DNA of 64,000 bases. Origin: Mycolicibacterium malmesburyense. GTDB lineage: Bacteria; Actinomycetota; Actinomycetes; Mycobacteriales; Mycobacteriaceae. The stretch covers positions 60,561 through 124,560 of the forward strand of contig NZ_CVTB01000302.1 of the NCBI RefSeq assembly GCF_001050015.1, in the 5' to 3' direction. Positions 18,855-30,726 of this stretch are shown here, piece by piece. A program made the position numbers and the translations under genes. The stretch's first letter is position 1. Every line of letters starts with the position of its first letter. A model generated the notes under the pieces. It saw only the letters and a program-made list of their open reading frames with translations, had not been told where the DNA came from and searched no databases.

Positions 18855-19712
18855 GTGGGTGCGATCACACTGGACGGTAAGGCCACGCGCGACGAGATCT
18901 TCGTCGACCTCTCCGAACGGGTCGCGGCGCTGACCGCGTCCGGGCGCACGCCGGGACTGGGCACGGTGCTCGTCGGCGACGACCCCGGTTCGCACGCGTA
19001 CGTGCGGGGCAAGCACTCGGACTGCGCGAAGGTCGGCATCAACTCGATCCGGCGCGACCTGCCCGCCGACATCAGCCAGGCCACGCTCGAGGAGACCATC
19101 GACGAGCTCAACGCCAACCCCGAGTGCACCGGTTACATCGTTCAGCTGCCGCTGCCCAAGCAGCTCAACGAGAACGCCGCTCTGGAGAGGGTGGACCCCG
19201 GCAAGGACGCCGATGGTCTGCATCCGACGAACCTGGGCCGGCTGGTGCTCAACGAACCCGCACCGCTACCGTGCACGCCGCGCGGCATCGTGCACCTGCT
19301 GCGCCGCTACGAGGTGGAGATCGCCGGGGCGCACGTTGTCGTCATCGGCCGCGGTGTGACCGTCGGGCGCCCGCTCGGGCTGCTGCTGACCCGGCGCTCG
19401 GAGAACGCGACGGTGACGTTGTGCCACACCGCAACCCGTCACCTGCCGGAGTTGGCCCGGGAGGCCGACATCATCATCGCCGCGGCGGGCATGCCGCACA
19501 TGGTGACCGCCGAGATGGTGCGCCCGGGCGCGGCGGTCGTCGACGTCGGGGTCAGCCGCGACGACGACGGCAAACTCGTCGGTGACGTCCATCCCGACGT
19601 CTGGGACGTCGCGGGCCACGTGTCGCCCAATCCTGGCGGCGTCGGCCCGCTGACGCGCGCGTTCCTTCTGACGAACGTGGTCGAACGCGCGGAGGTACTG
19701 GCCGCGACGTGA
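18855..19712 (+). CDS. folD: FolD methylenetetrahydrofolate dehydrogenase/cyclohydrolase
   Basis: A 285-aa bifunctional enzyme that interconverts 5,10-methylene-, methenyl- and 10-formyl-tetrahydrofolate. It shows [11 protein letters not shown] with the catalytic lysine, the [10 protein letters not shown] motif, [10 protein letters not shown], the NADP site [11 protein letters not shown], and the C-terminal [10 protein letters not shown] signature. The GTG at 18855 gives the normal start ([10 protein letters not shown]); an earlier in-frame ATG overlaps the divergent gene. It overlaps the DUF3017 gene by 4 nt (GTGA), forming an operon. Confidence 0.96.
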   Translation: MGAITLDGKATRDEIFVDLSERVAALTASGRTPGLGTVLVGDDPGSHAYVRGKHSDCAKVGINSIRRDLPADISQATLEETIDELNANPECTGYIVQLPLPKQLNENAALERVDPGKDADGLHPTNLGRLVLNEPAPLPCTPRGIVHLLRRYEVEIAGAHVVVIGRGVTVGRPLGLLLTRRSENATVTLCHTATRHLPELAREADIIIAAAGMPHMVTAEMVRPGAAVVDVGVSRDDDGKLVGDVHPDVWDVAGHVSPNPGGVGPLTRAFLLTNVVERAEVLAAT

Positions 19713-20002
19713 CGCCGAAGGAGTTCGCGCGCAAGGTTTTCGCCGGGCAATGGCCGTTCTGGTCGGTCGGGCTGATCTTCGCCGCCGCGTTCGTCCTCGT
19801 GGTCGCCGGCTACTGGCGCCGCGGCGCCCTGGTGATCGCGATCGGGGTCGGCGTGGCGGCGGCGCTGCGGCTCCTGTTGAGCGACGACCGCGCTGGGTTG
19901 CTCGCGGTGCGCAGTCGCGGAGTCGACTTCGTCACCACCGCGACCGTCAGCGCCACGATGCTCTACATCGCCTGGACGATCGACCCGCTGGGCACCAGCT
20001 GA
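19709..20002 (+). CDS. DUF3017 membrane protein (Rv3355c-like)
   Basis: A 97-aa protein with three predicted membrane helices ([20 protein letters not shown], a central [18 protein letters not shown], and a C-terminal [10 protein letters not shown]). It matches the small DUF3017 protein found after folD in mycobacteria; the function is unknown. The GTG start overlaps the folD stop, so translation is coupled. It ends 1 nt before the convergent erm gene. Confidence 0.87.
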   Translation: MTPKEFARKVFAGQWPFWSVGLIFAAAFVLVVAGYWRRGALVIAIGVGVAAALRLLLSDDRAGLLAVRSRGVDFVTTATVSATMLYIAWTIDPLGTS

Positions 20003-20003
20003 T

Positions 20004-20822
20004 TCACCCGCGCCGAACGTGAGCTTGTGTGCGAGTTTTCCGCGATTCTTCGAGCACAACCTCACGTTCGCGGAGTTCGTACAACGTCACCCAGTCCTCG
20101 AGCGTCAGGTCGCGGGGCAATGCACCGGTCCTGATGCCGTTGTCGCGAAGCCATCGGCGCGCCGCAGCATTGGGCAGTTCGCTGCGGACAAGCTGTTTGA
20201 CGCTGCGGCCGCGGCCGGTGAAGACCCTGCGCACCATCGCCTGATACGGGCGCCGCTGCGTCGTATCGACAAGGGGTACAGCCCGCCGGGCGATCGTCAT
20301 CAGCCCGCCGTCGACGGACGGCTTGGGCGCGAACGCCGTCGCCGGAACACGTTGCAGCACACGAAAGTCGAACCATGGCCACCACTGGGCGGTCATCATG
20401 GTGGCACCGCCGATTCCGGCTCGCCGCCGCGCCACCTCCCACTGCACCAGCAGGAGGGCGTCGGTCCAGGCGGGGTTGTGCAGGATTCGCCGCAGGATCG
20501 CCGTCGTCAGGTGGAACGGCAGATTGCCGACGACGACGTGCGGGGTGCGCGGTAGCCGGTAGCGCAGGAAGTCGGCGGTGACGACGCGAGTCCGCGCCGA
20601 CGTGCGCGCCTCCAGCCGTGCGGCCTGCCGGGGGTCGATTTCGACCGCGGTCAGCGGCCGCTTCAGGCGCTGTAGTGGCAGCGTCAACGCGCCGGCGCCG
20701 GGCCCGATCTCGACGATCGGGCCCTCGGTGCGTGCGACGGCGTCGACGATCGCCGCGATGACGGCGCGGTCGCGCAGGAAGTTCTGGCCGTGCTCATGAC
20801 GGCCCCGAAAATGGGAGGACAC
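20004..20822 (-). CDS. erm: Erm 23S rRNA (adenine-N6) methyltransferase, macrolide resistance
   Basis: A 272-aa KsgA/Erm-family methyltransferase. The N terminus has the Erm hallmark GQNFLRD, motif I is VEIGPGAG (37-44), the acidic strand is VEIDPR, and the catalytic motif IV is NLPF (100-103). Erm enzymes methylate A2058 of 23S rRNA, conferring macrolide-lincosamide-streptogramin resistance. The gene sits next to folD, where intrinsic erm(38/39/40)-type genes of rapid growers are known to lie; I cannot assign the allele. GTG at 20822 has GGAG 6 nt upstream. The leader region holds a WhiB7-type promoter, a short ORF and a hairpin, so it is probably drug-inducible. Confidence 0.92.
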   Translation of the reverse strand: MSSHFRGRHEHGQNFLRDRAVIAAIVDAVARTEGPIVEIGPGAGALTLPLQRLKRPLTAVEIDPRQAARLEARTSARTRVVTADFLRYRLPRTPHVVVGNLPFHLTTAILRRILHNPAWTDALLLVQWEVARRRAGIGGATMMTAQWWPWFDFRVLQRVPATAFAPKPSVDGGLMTIARRAVPLVDTTQRRPYQAMVRRVFTGRGRSVKQLVRSELPNAAARRWLRDNGIRTGALPRDLTLEDWVTLYELREREVVLEESRKTRTQAHVRRG

Positions 20823-20857
20823 GAGATACTCCGCGGTCGCAGGGTCGGATCGCTGCG

Positions 20858-20889
20858 GCGGCGGACGGCGTGGAGAGAGGGTCCGCCGC
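20858..20889 (-). promoter_or_regulatory. Hairpin in the erm leader (candidate attenuator)
   Basis: In the minus-strand transcript GCGGCGGAC (20889-20881) pairs perfectly with GTCCGCCGC (20866-20858) across a 14-nt loop. The 5' arm begins with the last base of the leader-peptide stop codon. The end of the leader ORF (CCGCC, 20896-20892) can pair instead with GGCGG of the 5' arm, so two structures exclude each other. No U-tract follows, which favours translational over intrinsic transcriptional control. Confidence 0.6.
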
Positions 20890-20924
20890 TAGGCGGTGCG
20901 CAACCTCATCGAGGCGGTCAACAT
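20889..20924 (-). CDS. Candidate erm leader peptide MLTASMRLRTA
   Basis: An 11-codon ORF, ATG at 20924 and TAG at 20891-20889, lying between the erm promoter and the erm gene. Its ATG is 6 nt downstream of the TAGCGT -10 box, so it would start a leaderless mRNA. It contains M-R-L-R, the minimal macrolide-dependent arrest sequence known from the ErmD leader class (+ x + motif). The internal ATG at codon 6 would even give MRLRTA. It ends exactly where the hairpin begins. Ribosome stalling here would be expected to change folding and allow erm translation. Confidence 0.7.
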   Translation of the reverse strand: MLTASMRLRTA

Positions 20925-20930
20925 GCGTCC

Positions 20931-20970
20931 ACGCTAGGACGCCGGTACCGATCGGCTCAACCGAATTCTT
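20931..20970 (-). promoter_or_regulatory. erm promoter with WhiB7-like AT-rich element
   Basis: Reading the minus strand: AT-rich AAGAATTC (20970-20963), 2 nt, -35 TTGAGC (20960-20955), 18-bp spacer, -10 TAGCGT (20936-20931). An AT-rich block just upstream of the -35 is the signature of WhiB7-activated mycobacterial resistance promoters. The predicted transcription start is at 20924, the leader ATG. Confidence 0.5.
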
Positions 20971-20983
20971 CTGACGTTCGGTG

Positions 20984-21715
20984 TCAGGCCAGCGAAGCGC
21001 GGATGCACACCGTGACGTACGGCAGCGCCAGCCCGGTCGAATTGGCCAGTGCCGGATGGGTCGCGAGCAACTCGCGGACCCGGTCCAGCGTCCTGGTGCG
21101 CACCTTCTCCGGTGAGGTGATGCAGTAACTGCGCGAGGCCACCAGATCGATGAGCGCCTGCGGGGTCAGGTAATTGGTCCACTCGACCTGATGCCGCTCG
21201 GCCGCGGTGAACGGCTCGGGCAGCGACACGGTGTTGCTGAACGGATCGTGCTCGTGACCGATGATGTGGCCGAGGTCCTTCACCCAGCCCAGCCGTTCGT
21301 CGCGGGTGTTCCAGACCAGGCCGAGTCGGCCGCCCGGGCGCAACACGCGCGCGACCTCCTTGACCGCGCGTTCGGGATCGAACCAGTGCCACGCCTGGGC
21401 CACCAGCACCGTGTCCACGCTGTCGTCGGGCAGCGGGATCTCCTCCGCGGTGCCGAGCAGGGCGGTTGTGTCGGGCAGTGAATTGCTCAGCAGCTCGAGC
21501 ATTTCCGGGATCGGGTCGACCGCCACCACGTCGAGGCCGCGCTGGACCAGACGCGTGGTCAGCTTGCCCGTGCCCGCGCCGAGGTCGAGCACCTTGGAGG
21601 CATCCGGAGGCAGCAGCCAGTCGATCGCCTCGGGCGGATATGACGGCCGACCGCGTTCGTAGGCCGCGGCTTCAGCGCCGAAGGACAGCGAGCGATCCCG
21701 TTCCGGCCGGCTCAC
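20984..21715 (-). CDS. Class I SAM-dependent methyltransferase (Rv3342-like)
   Basis: A 243-aa methyltransferase (Methyltransf_11 type). It begins FGAEAAAYERGRPSYP, with motif I LDLGAGTGKLT, the acidic AVDPIPEML, GTAEEIPLPDDSVD and AQAWHWFDPERA. The substrate is unknown. The GTG start lies 7 nt after the metX stop, making it the third gene of the metY-metX operon under the SAM-IV riboswitch, as in other mycobacteria. The link to the methionine/SAM pathway is suggestive only. Confidence 0.86.
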   Translation of the reverse strand: MSRPERDRSLSFGAEAAAYERGRPSYPPEAIDWLLPPDASKVLDLGAGTGKLTTRLVQRGLDVVAVDPIPEMLELLSNSLPDTTALLGTAEEIPLPDDSVDTVLVAQAWHWFDPERAVKEVARVLRPGGRLGLVWNTRDERLGWVKDLGHIIGHEHDPFSNTVSLPEPFTAAERHQVEWTNYLTPQALIDLVASRSYCITSPEKVRTRTLDRVRELLATHPALANSTGLALPYVTVCIRASLA

Positions 21716-21722
21716 TGCGCCG

Positions 21723-22855
21723 TCATTTCGCAGCCAGGTCCAGCGTTCGCCGGATCAGCTTGTAGACCGCGTCCGTCTCCACCAGGAACCCGTCATGCCC
21801 GTAGATCGAGTCCACGACGTCCAAACCGGCGCAGCCCGGCAGCAATTCGGCCAGCTCCTCCTGCAGCCGAAGCGGATAGAGCCGATCGGAGGTGATGCCG
21901 CCGACCACCGCGGGCACCGGGCAGCCGCGCAACGCGGCCTCGACGCCTCCGCGGCCGCGACCGACGTCGTGACCGGACAGCGACTCGGTGAGCGCCACGT
22001 ACGTGCCGGCGTCGAAGCGCGCCACCAGCTTTCGGCCCTGGTGCTCCAGGTAGCTCTGCACGGCGTAGCGGCCGCCGACGCCCGGGTCCTCACCCTCCTG
22101 GGCATCGTTGGCGAACCGGGTGTCGAGTTCGAGCTCGCCGCGATAGGTCAGATGCGCGAACCGGCGCGCGATCTCCATGCCGGCGTCGGGGGACAGGCCG
22201 GTGCCGTAGTAGTCGCCGTTCTGCCAGTTGGGATCGGCCTTGATCGCGGCGACCTGTGAGCTCTGGGTGCCGATCTGATCGGCGGTTGCGCGCGCGCCGA
22301 CCGCCATCACCAACCCCGACCGCACCCGGTCCGGATGTCCGACCATCCACTCCAGCGCCCTGGCGCCGCCCAACGAACCGCCCATGACCGCGGCCACCTG
22401 GGTGATGCCGAACGTCTCCAGCGCGGCGATGTCGGCCCGCACCTGGTCCCGGACGGAGACGACCGGAAAACGCGAACCCCAGGCCTTGCCGTCGGGATGC
22501 AGTGAGCTCGGGCCGGTGGAGCCGCGGCACCCGCCCAGCACGTTGGTGGCCACCGCGCACCAGCGGTCGGTGTCGATGGGCCCGCCGGGTCCCGCCACAC
22601 CGTCCCACCAGCCGGGGGTGGGGTGGTCGGGCCCCGCCGGACCCGTGATGTGCGAATCGCCGGTCAGGGCGTGCAGCACGACGACGACGTTGTCGCGCGC
22701 GGGCGACAGCTCGCCCCAGCGCTGCACGGCGATCGACACATCGTCGATGACCGCGCCGTTCTCCAGCGTCAGCGGGCCGATGTCGACCACGCCGATCTCG
22801 CCTTCCGCGGGCAGGTTCAGGAGGGGCACCTCGACTTCCACATCGGAGAGGGTCA

Positions 22856-22856
<1 letters not shown>
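21723..22856 (-). CDS. metX: Homoserine O-acetyltransferase MetX
   Basis: A 377-aa alpha/beta hydrolase-fold enzyme that acetylates homoserine with acetyl-CoA in methionine synthesis. The nucleophile is Ser161 in GGSLGG, with HALTGDSH near residue 62, and the charge-relay Asp/His in the C terminus (about 318 and YGHDGF near 348). It follows metY with a one-base stop/start overlap (TGATG), so the two enzymes of consecutive steps are co-translated. Confidence 0.95.
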
Positions 22857-24247
<1,391 letters not shown>

Positions 24248-24290
24248 TCAGCGGTAACTGCGCACGCCGGACCTCCGCTGTCTTCTCTGG

Positions 24291-24310
24291 GGGCCCGTCA
24301 CAACGGACCC
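24291..24310 (-). other. Hairpin downstream of the SAM-IV aptamer
   Basis: GGGTCCG and CGGGCCC on the transcript can form a 7-bp stem (one G-U pair) with a 6-nt loop, and its 5' arm overlaps the aptamer 3' end. No U-run follows, so it is not an intrinsic terminator; it may belong to the expression platform. Confidence 0.4.
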
Positions 24311-24428
24311 GCGCTTGCCGGTAGCCGCTTGTCAGCGGGTACTCAACCTGGTCATCACCCGGGGCACCCCACCGCGGTTGGAGGGTTGCCGACCAGCAAG
24401 CCGGGGCTTGTCGCTGGCACTCATGACC
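24305..24428 (-). ncRNA. SAM-IV riboswitch
   Basis: The minus-strand leader of metY matches the actinobacterial SAM-IV aptamer. It opens GGTCATGAGTGCCAGC, continues through an AAGCCCCGGCTTGC hairpin, a CGGCAACCCTCCAACC SAM-binding core, GGGTGCCCCGGGTGATGACC closing the first stem, and a GTTGAGTA pseudoknot region before the CGGCAAGCGCGGGTCC tail. SAM binding should lower metY-metX expression. A TACGCT -10 box at 24441-24436 would start the RNA right at the aptamer. Confidence 0.9.
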
Positions 24429-24435
24429 GATGAGA

Positions 24436-24441
24436 AGCGTA
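24436..24441 (-). promoter_or_regulatory. -10 element of the metY operon
   Basis: TACGCT on the minus strand fits TANNNT; the predicted start near 24429 coincides with the first base of the SAM-IV aptamer. Confidence 0.5.
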
Positions 24442-24614
24442 TCTCATGTTGCTCGTGGCGTGCCAGCGAGGGGATCTCGGCGAGGCGCGCCCGAAGCTAC
24501 CGGTCAGTAGCGAATCACACCCGTCCGCGGCGGACCCCCTGGCTCACACGGGGCGGCATGTGCGAGGGAATACTGGTAGGCGACTGACCGACTAGGGAGC
24601 CGGGAGAACCCCAC

Positions 24615-26870
24615 ATGAGTGCCGAGCAGCCGACCATCATCTACACGCTGACCGACGAGGCGCCGCTGCTGGCGACCTACGCGTTCCTGCCGATCATTCG
24701 CACCTTCACCGAACCGGCGGGCATCAACGTCGAGACCAGTGACATCTCGGTGGCGGCACGCATTCTCGCGGAGTTCTCCGACCGCCTGACCGAAGAGCAG
24801 CGGGTGCCCGACAACCTGGCCCGGTTGGGGGAGCTCACCGAGAAGCCGGACACCAACATCATCAAGCTGCCGAACATCAGCGCCTCGGTGCCGCAGCTGC
24901 TGGCCGCCATCAAGGAGCTCAAGGCCAAGGGCTACGACCTGCCGGACTATCCGGGCGAGCCGAAGAACGACGATGAGAAGGAGATCAAGGAACGCTACGC
25001 CAAGGTTCTCGGCAGCGCGGTCAACCCTGTTCTGCGGCAAGGTAACTCGGATCGACGCGCGCCCAAGGCGGTCAAGGAGTACGCGCGCAAGCACCCGCAC
25101 AGCATGGGTGAGTGGTCGATGGCGTCGCGCACACACGTGGCGACCATGAAGAAGGGCGACTTCTACCACGGCGAGAAGTCGATGACGCTCGACAAGGACC
25201 GCAAGGTCAAGATGGTGCTCGAAACCCAGAGCGGCGAGACCAAGGTGCTCAAGCCGGAGGTCAAGCTCGACAGCGGCGACATCATCGACAGCATGTTCAT
25301 GAGCAAGAAGGCTCTGTGCGAGTTCTTCGAAGAACAGATCGAGGACGCCTACAAGACCGGCGTGATGTTCTCGCTCCACGTCAAGGCGACGATGATGAAG
25401 GTGTCGCACCCGATCGTGTTCGGCCACGCGGTGAAGGTCTTCTACCGGGAGGCGTTCGCCAAACACCAGAAGGTGCTCGACGAGCTCGGCGTGAACGTCA
25501 ATAACGGGATGTCCGACCTGTACGACAAGATCCAGGCGCTGCCCGCCTCGCAGCGCGAGGAGATCGTCCAGGACATCCACGCCGTGCACGAGCACCGGCC
25601 GGAGTTGGCGATGGTGGATTCGGCCCGCGGCATCACGAACTTCCACTCGCCCAGCGACGTGATCGTCGACGCGTCAATGCCGGCGATGATCCGGCTCGGC
25701 GGCAAGATGTACGGCGCCGACGGGCGGACCAAGGACACCAAGGCGGTGAACCCCGAGTCGACGTTCAGCCGGATCTATCAGGAGATGGTCAACTTCTGTA
25801 AGACCCACGGGCAGTTCGATCCGACGACCATCGGCACCGTCCCCAACGTCGGCCTCATGGCGCAGAAGGCCGAGGAGTACGGCAGCCACGACAAGACCTT
25901 CGAGATCCCCGAGGACGGCGTCGCCAACATCGTCGACGTCGACACCGGCGAGGTGCTGCTGACGCAGAACGTCGAGACCGGCGACATCTGGCGCATGCCG
26001 GTGGTCAAGGACGCCGCGATCCGCGACTGGGTGAAGCTCGCCGTGACCAGGGCGCGGGCCTCGGGCATGACCGCGCTGTTCTGGCTCGACACCGAGCGCC
26101 CGCACGAGGTGGAGCTGCGCAAGAAGGTCAAGGAGTACCTGACCGAGCACGACACCGAGGGCCTACACATCCAGATCATGCCGCAGGTGTGGGCGATGCG
26201 GTACACGCTGGAACGGTTGATCCGCGGCCAGGACACCATCGCCGTGACCGGAAACATCCTGCGTGACTACCTGACTGACCTGTTCCCGATCCTGGAGCTG
26301 GGCACCAGCGCCAAGATGCTCTCGATCGTGCCGTTGATGGCCGGCGGCGGCATGTACGAGACCGGTGCGGGCGGTTCGGCGCCCAAGCACGTCCACCAGC
26401 TCGTCGAGGAGAACCACCTGCGGTGGGATTCGCTCGGCGAATTTCTCGCTCTCGGAGCATGTTTCGAGGACATCGGGCGTAAGACCGGAAACGAGCGAGC
26501 CGTTCTGCTGGGTGAGACGCTGGACTCGGCCATCGGAAAGTTGTTGGACAACAACAAGGGCCCGTCCCGCAAGACCGGCGAACTGGACAACCGGGGCAGC
26601 CAGTTCTATCTCGCGATGTACTGGGCGCAGCAGCTCGCCGAGCAGACCGAGGACAAGGAGCTGGCCGACCACTTCGCCGACCTCGCAAAGTCGTTGGCCG
26701 ACAACGAGGACGCGATCGTGAAGGAACTGGTCGAGGTGCAGGGCGACTCGGTCGACATCGGCGGGTACTACTACCCGGACGCGGAGAAGACCACCGCTGT
26801 GATGCGGCCGAGCAAGACCCTGAACTCGGTGCTGGAGGGCGCGACGGAGGAGCCGGTCACCCAGCTCTGA
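24615..26870 (+). CDS. icd2: NADP-dependent isocitrate dehydrogenase, monomeric type
   Basis: A 751-aa monomeric (IDH-II) isocitrate dehydrogenase that converts isocitrate to 2-oxoglutarate with NADP. Family hallmarks visible are the start [48 protein letters not shown] substrate site, and the [15 protein letters not shown] region. GGGAG precedes the ATG. It is divergent from metY. In M. tuberculosis the dimeric icd1 sits beside metC, so a different isoform occupies this locus here. Confidence 0.95.
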   Translation: MSAEQPTIIYTLTDEAPLLATYAFLPIIRTFTEPAGINVETSDISVAARILAEFSDRLTEEQRVPDNLARLGELTEKPDTNIIKLPNISASVPQLLAAIKELKAKGYDLPDYPGEPKNDDEKEIKERYAKVLGSAVNPVLRQGNSDRRAPKAVKEYARKHPHSMGEWSMASRTHVATMKKGDFYHGEKSMTLDKDRKVKMVLETQSGETKVLKPEVKLDSGDIIDSMFMSKKALCEFFEEQIEDAYKTGVMFSLHVKATMMKVSHPIVFGHAVKVFYREAFAKHQKVLDELGVNVNNGMSDLYDKIQALPASQREEIVQDIHAVHEHRPELAMVDSARGITNFHSPSDVIVDASMPAMIRLGGKMYGADGRTKDTKAVNPESTFSRIYQEMVNFCKTHGQFDPTTIGTVPNVGLMAQKAEEYGSHDKTFEIPEDGVANIVDVDTGEVLLTQNVETGDIWRMPVVKDAAIRDWVKLAVTRARASGMTALFWLDTERPHEVELRKKVKEYLTEHDTEGLHIQIMPQVWAMRYTLERLIRGQDTIAVTGNILRDYLTDLFPILELGTSAKMLSIVPLMAGGGMYETGAGGSAPKHVHQLVEENHLRWDSLGEFLALGACFEDIGRKTGNERAVLLGETLDSAIGKLLDNNKGPSRKTGELDNRGSQFYLAMYWAQQLAEQTEDKELADHFADLAKSLADNEDAIVKELVEVQGDSVDIGGYYYPDAEKTTAVMRPSKTLNSVLEGATEEPVTQL

Positions 26871-26871
26871 G

Positions 26872-27708
26872 CTAGCCGCCCAGCGCCTCCCGCGGCGGAG
26901 GCGCGACATGGCGGTCGACGAACTCGACGATCAGGTCGGCCACGCACTGGGGCGCCTCGAACATCGGGATGTGGCCGACATCGTCGAGGTGCGTGATCTC
27001 GGTGGTCGACGGCAGATGCTGGGTGAAGTGCTTGGTGAACCGCGGATGCGGCAGAACCCGGTCCTTCTCGCAGATCACCAGGTGGGTGGGGCATTTGCCC
27101 TCGGCCAGCTCCATCAGCCCCGGTGTCAGCAGCGATTTCACTAGCAGCTGGTAGTACGCGGGGCAGTGCGTGACGTCGTCGAGGATGTCGACGAGGTCTT
27201 CGTCGGACAACCGGTCCGGGCTGGCGCTGATCGGGAAGTGGGCCAGCCATCGCGTGAACGGGAGCTTGAGCACATGCTGCCGGAACGCCAGCGTGAACAC
27301 CCACACCGGGAAGCCGGCCAGGAACTTGCCGACGATCTCGAACTTGGCGGGTGTGAACTTGCGCCAGCCGCCGGCCGGCGCGATCCCCGTCAGCGTGCGG
27401 GCCCGGCCGCGGCGCTCCAGCTCGAAGGCCACCCAGCCGCCCAGCGAGTTGCCCACGATGTGCGCGGTGTCCCAGCCGAGCGCGTCCATCCTGCGTTCGA
27501 CGTCGTCGGCAAGCTCTTTGGTATCGAGGAAACGGTGGCCCTTCACGCCGCCGTTGTGGCCGGGCAACGTGGGTGCCAGCACCTCGTAGCGGCCGCTGTC
27601 GGCGATCAGCGGAGCGACCTTCTTCCACACGTTCTGCGACATCATGAACGGGTGTAGCAACAGCAGGGGTTCGCCGGAGCCGACATGGATCGGTGCGCGC
27701 TCGGTCAT
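26872..27708 (-). CDS. Alpha/beta hydrolase
   Basis: A 278-aa alpha/beta hydrolase: oxyanion region LLLLHPFMMS, nucleophile serine in GNSLGG (about residue 90), an acid near ICEKDRVLP, and histidine in GHIPMFEAP. The substrate is unknown. The ATG at 27708 is 7 nt after TAGTGT, indicating a leaderless mRNA; the longer frame crosses the promoter region shared with xthA. Confidence 0.85.
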   Translation of the reverse strand: MTERAPIHVGSGEPLLLLHPFMMSQNVWKKVAPLIADSGRYEVLAPTLPGHNGGVKGHRFLDTKELADDVERRMDALGWDTAHIVGNSLGGWVAFELERRGRARTLTGIAPAGGWRKFTPAKFEIVGKFLAGFPVWVFTLAFRQHVLKLPFTRWLAHFPISASPDRLSDEDLVDILDDVTHCPAYYQLLVKSLLTPGLMELAEGKCPTHLVICEKDRVLPHPRFTKHFTQHLPSTTEITHLDDVGHIPMFEAPQCVADLIVEFVDRHVAPPPREALGG

Positions 27709-27726
27709 CCGCCCGACACTAAGGTG

Positions 27727-27756
27727 ATACCGCCGGTACCGCAAGTACGTCGGTAT
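27727..27756. promoter_or_regulatory. Inverted repeat between hydrolase and xthA
   Basis: Arms ATACCGCCG (27727-27735) and CGTCGGTAT (27748-27756) match at 8 of 9 pairs with a 12-nt spacer. The repeat lies between the divergent start codons, and its right arm touches the TATGGT -10 of xthA. A regulator is unknown. Confidence 0.3.
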
Positions 27757-27767
27757 GGTCTGCCGCT

Positions 27768-29605
<1,838 letters not shown>

Positions 29606-29622
29606 GGTTGGGGAGGGTCCGC

Positions 29623-30726
29623 GTGACGACACATCCGGCGGAGCCGGATAGACAGCTTGAGCCGGCGGAGCCGGATAGACAGCTTGAGCCGGCGGAGCCC
29701 GAGGGGTCGGCGGAGAAACAGGGACTCGTCGACCGACTGCGCTCGCGGTACGAATGGTTCGACCACGTGATGCGGGCCCAGGAGCGCTACAAGGACAGCA
29801 AGGGCGACTTCTACGCGGCGGGCATCACGTACTTCACGGTCTTCGCGATGTTTCCGTTGCTGATGGTCGGATTCGCGATCGCCGGGTTCGTCCTCGCCAG
29901 CCAGCCCGAACTGCTCGCCGACGTCCAGGACCGGATCAGGGCGGCGGTGTCCGGCGACGTCGCCACGCAGCTGGTCGAGCTGATGGATTCCGCGATCGAG
30001 TCCCGCACCTCGGTCGGGATCATCGGTCTGGCGACCGCGGCGTGGGCCGGGCTGGGCTGGATGGCCAACCTGCGCGAGGCGCTGAGCCAGATGTGGGGTC
30101 TCATGCGACGCGACACCCCCGGCTTCGTGCGCACCAAGCTGTCGGACCTGACGGCCATCGTCGGCCTGTTCGTCGCCATCGGGGTCACCATCGCGCTGAC
30201 CGTGGTCAGCAGCTCCGGGTTGGCCCGAAAAGCCGTCGAATGGGTTGGGCTGGGGGATGTTCCGGGCATGAGCATCCTGCTGCGGCTGGTTTCGCTGGCG
30301 GTCTCGGTGTTGGTCAGCTGGCTCCTGTTCACCTGGATCATCGCGCGACTGCCCCGTGAATCGATCAGCTTCCGTTCGGCGCTGCGGGCCGGTTTGCTCA
30401 CCGCGGTGGCTTTCGAGATCTTCAAGCAGGTGGCGTCGATCTATCTGCGTTCGGTGGTGACGGGGCCGGCCGGGGCGACGTTCGGTCCGGTGCTCGGCCT
30501 GATGGTGTTCGCCTACATCACCGCGCGGCTCATCCTGTTCGCCACGGCGTGGGCGGCCACGTCGATCGAGAACATGGAGGCCGCGCCCGTGTATCCTCCC
30601 GAAGCCGCGCAGATCACGCCGCGGGTGCAGGTGCACGAAGGCGTCGGTGCGGGCGGGGTATTAGCCGCCGCTGCGGCGGGAGCGCTTGGCGCACTAGGCA
30701 TTTCACGGTTACGTCGGCGTCATTGA
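29623..30726 (+). CDS. YhjD/YihY/BrkB family membrane protein (Rv3335c-like)
   Basis: A 367-aa inner-membrane protein with about six helices; the conserved GDFYAAGITYFTVFAMFPLL entry motif marks the YihY/BrkB family, once misnamed RNase BN. The role is unclear, perhaps envelope integrity. The GTG at 29623 has GGGAGG 6 nt upstream and is preferred to an earlier TTG. The cytoplasmic N terminus holds a perfect 27-bp tandem repeat encoding PAEPDRQLE twice. The extreme C terminus is alanine/glycine-rich ending RLRRRH. Confidence 0.85.
   Translation: MTTHPAEPDRQLEPAEPDRQLEPAEPEGSAEKQGLVDRLRSRYEWFDHVMRAQERYKDSKGDFYAAGITYFTVFAMFPLLMVGFAIAGFVLASQPELLADVQDRIRAAVSGDVATQLVELMDSAIESRTSVGIIGLATAAWAGLGWMANLREALSQMWGLMRRDTPGFVRTKLSDLTAIVGLFVAIGVTIALTVVSSSGLARKAVEWVGLGDVPGMSILLRLVSLAVSVLVSWLLFTWIIARLPRESISFRSALRAGLLTAVAFEIFKQVASIYLRSVVTGPAGATFGPVLGLMVFAYITARLILFATAWAATSIENMEAAPVYPPEAAQITPRVQVHEGVGAGGVLAAAAAGALGALGISRLRRRH
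29635..29701 (+). repeat. 27-bp in-frame tandem repeat
   Basis: Two identical 27-bp units (29635-29661 and 29662-29688) are followed by a partial third of 12-13 bp. Each encodes PAEPDRQLE, so copy-number change would add or remove nine residues without a frameshift. Confidence 0.9.

Noticed and set aside
24291..24310. Intrinsic terminator after the SAM-IV aptamer
   Set aside because: The hairpin has no following U-tract.
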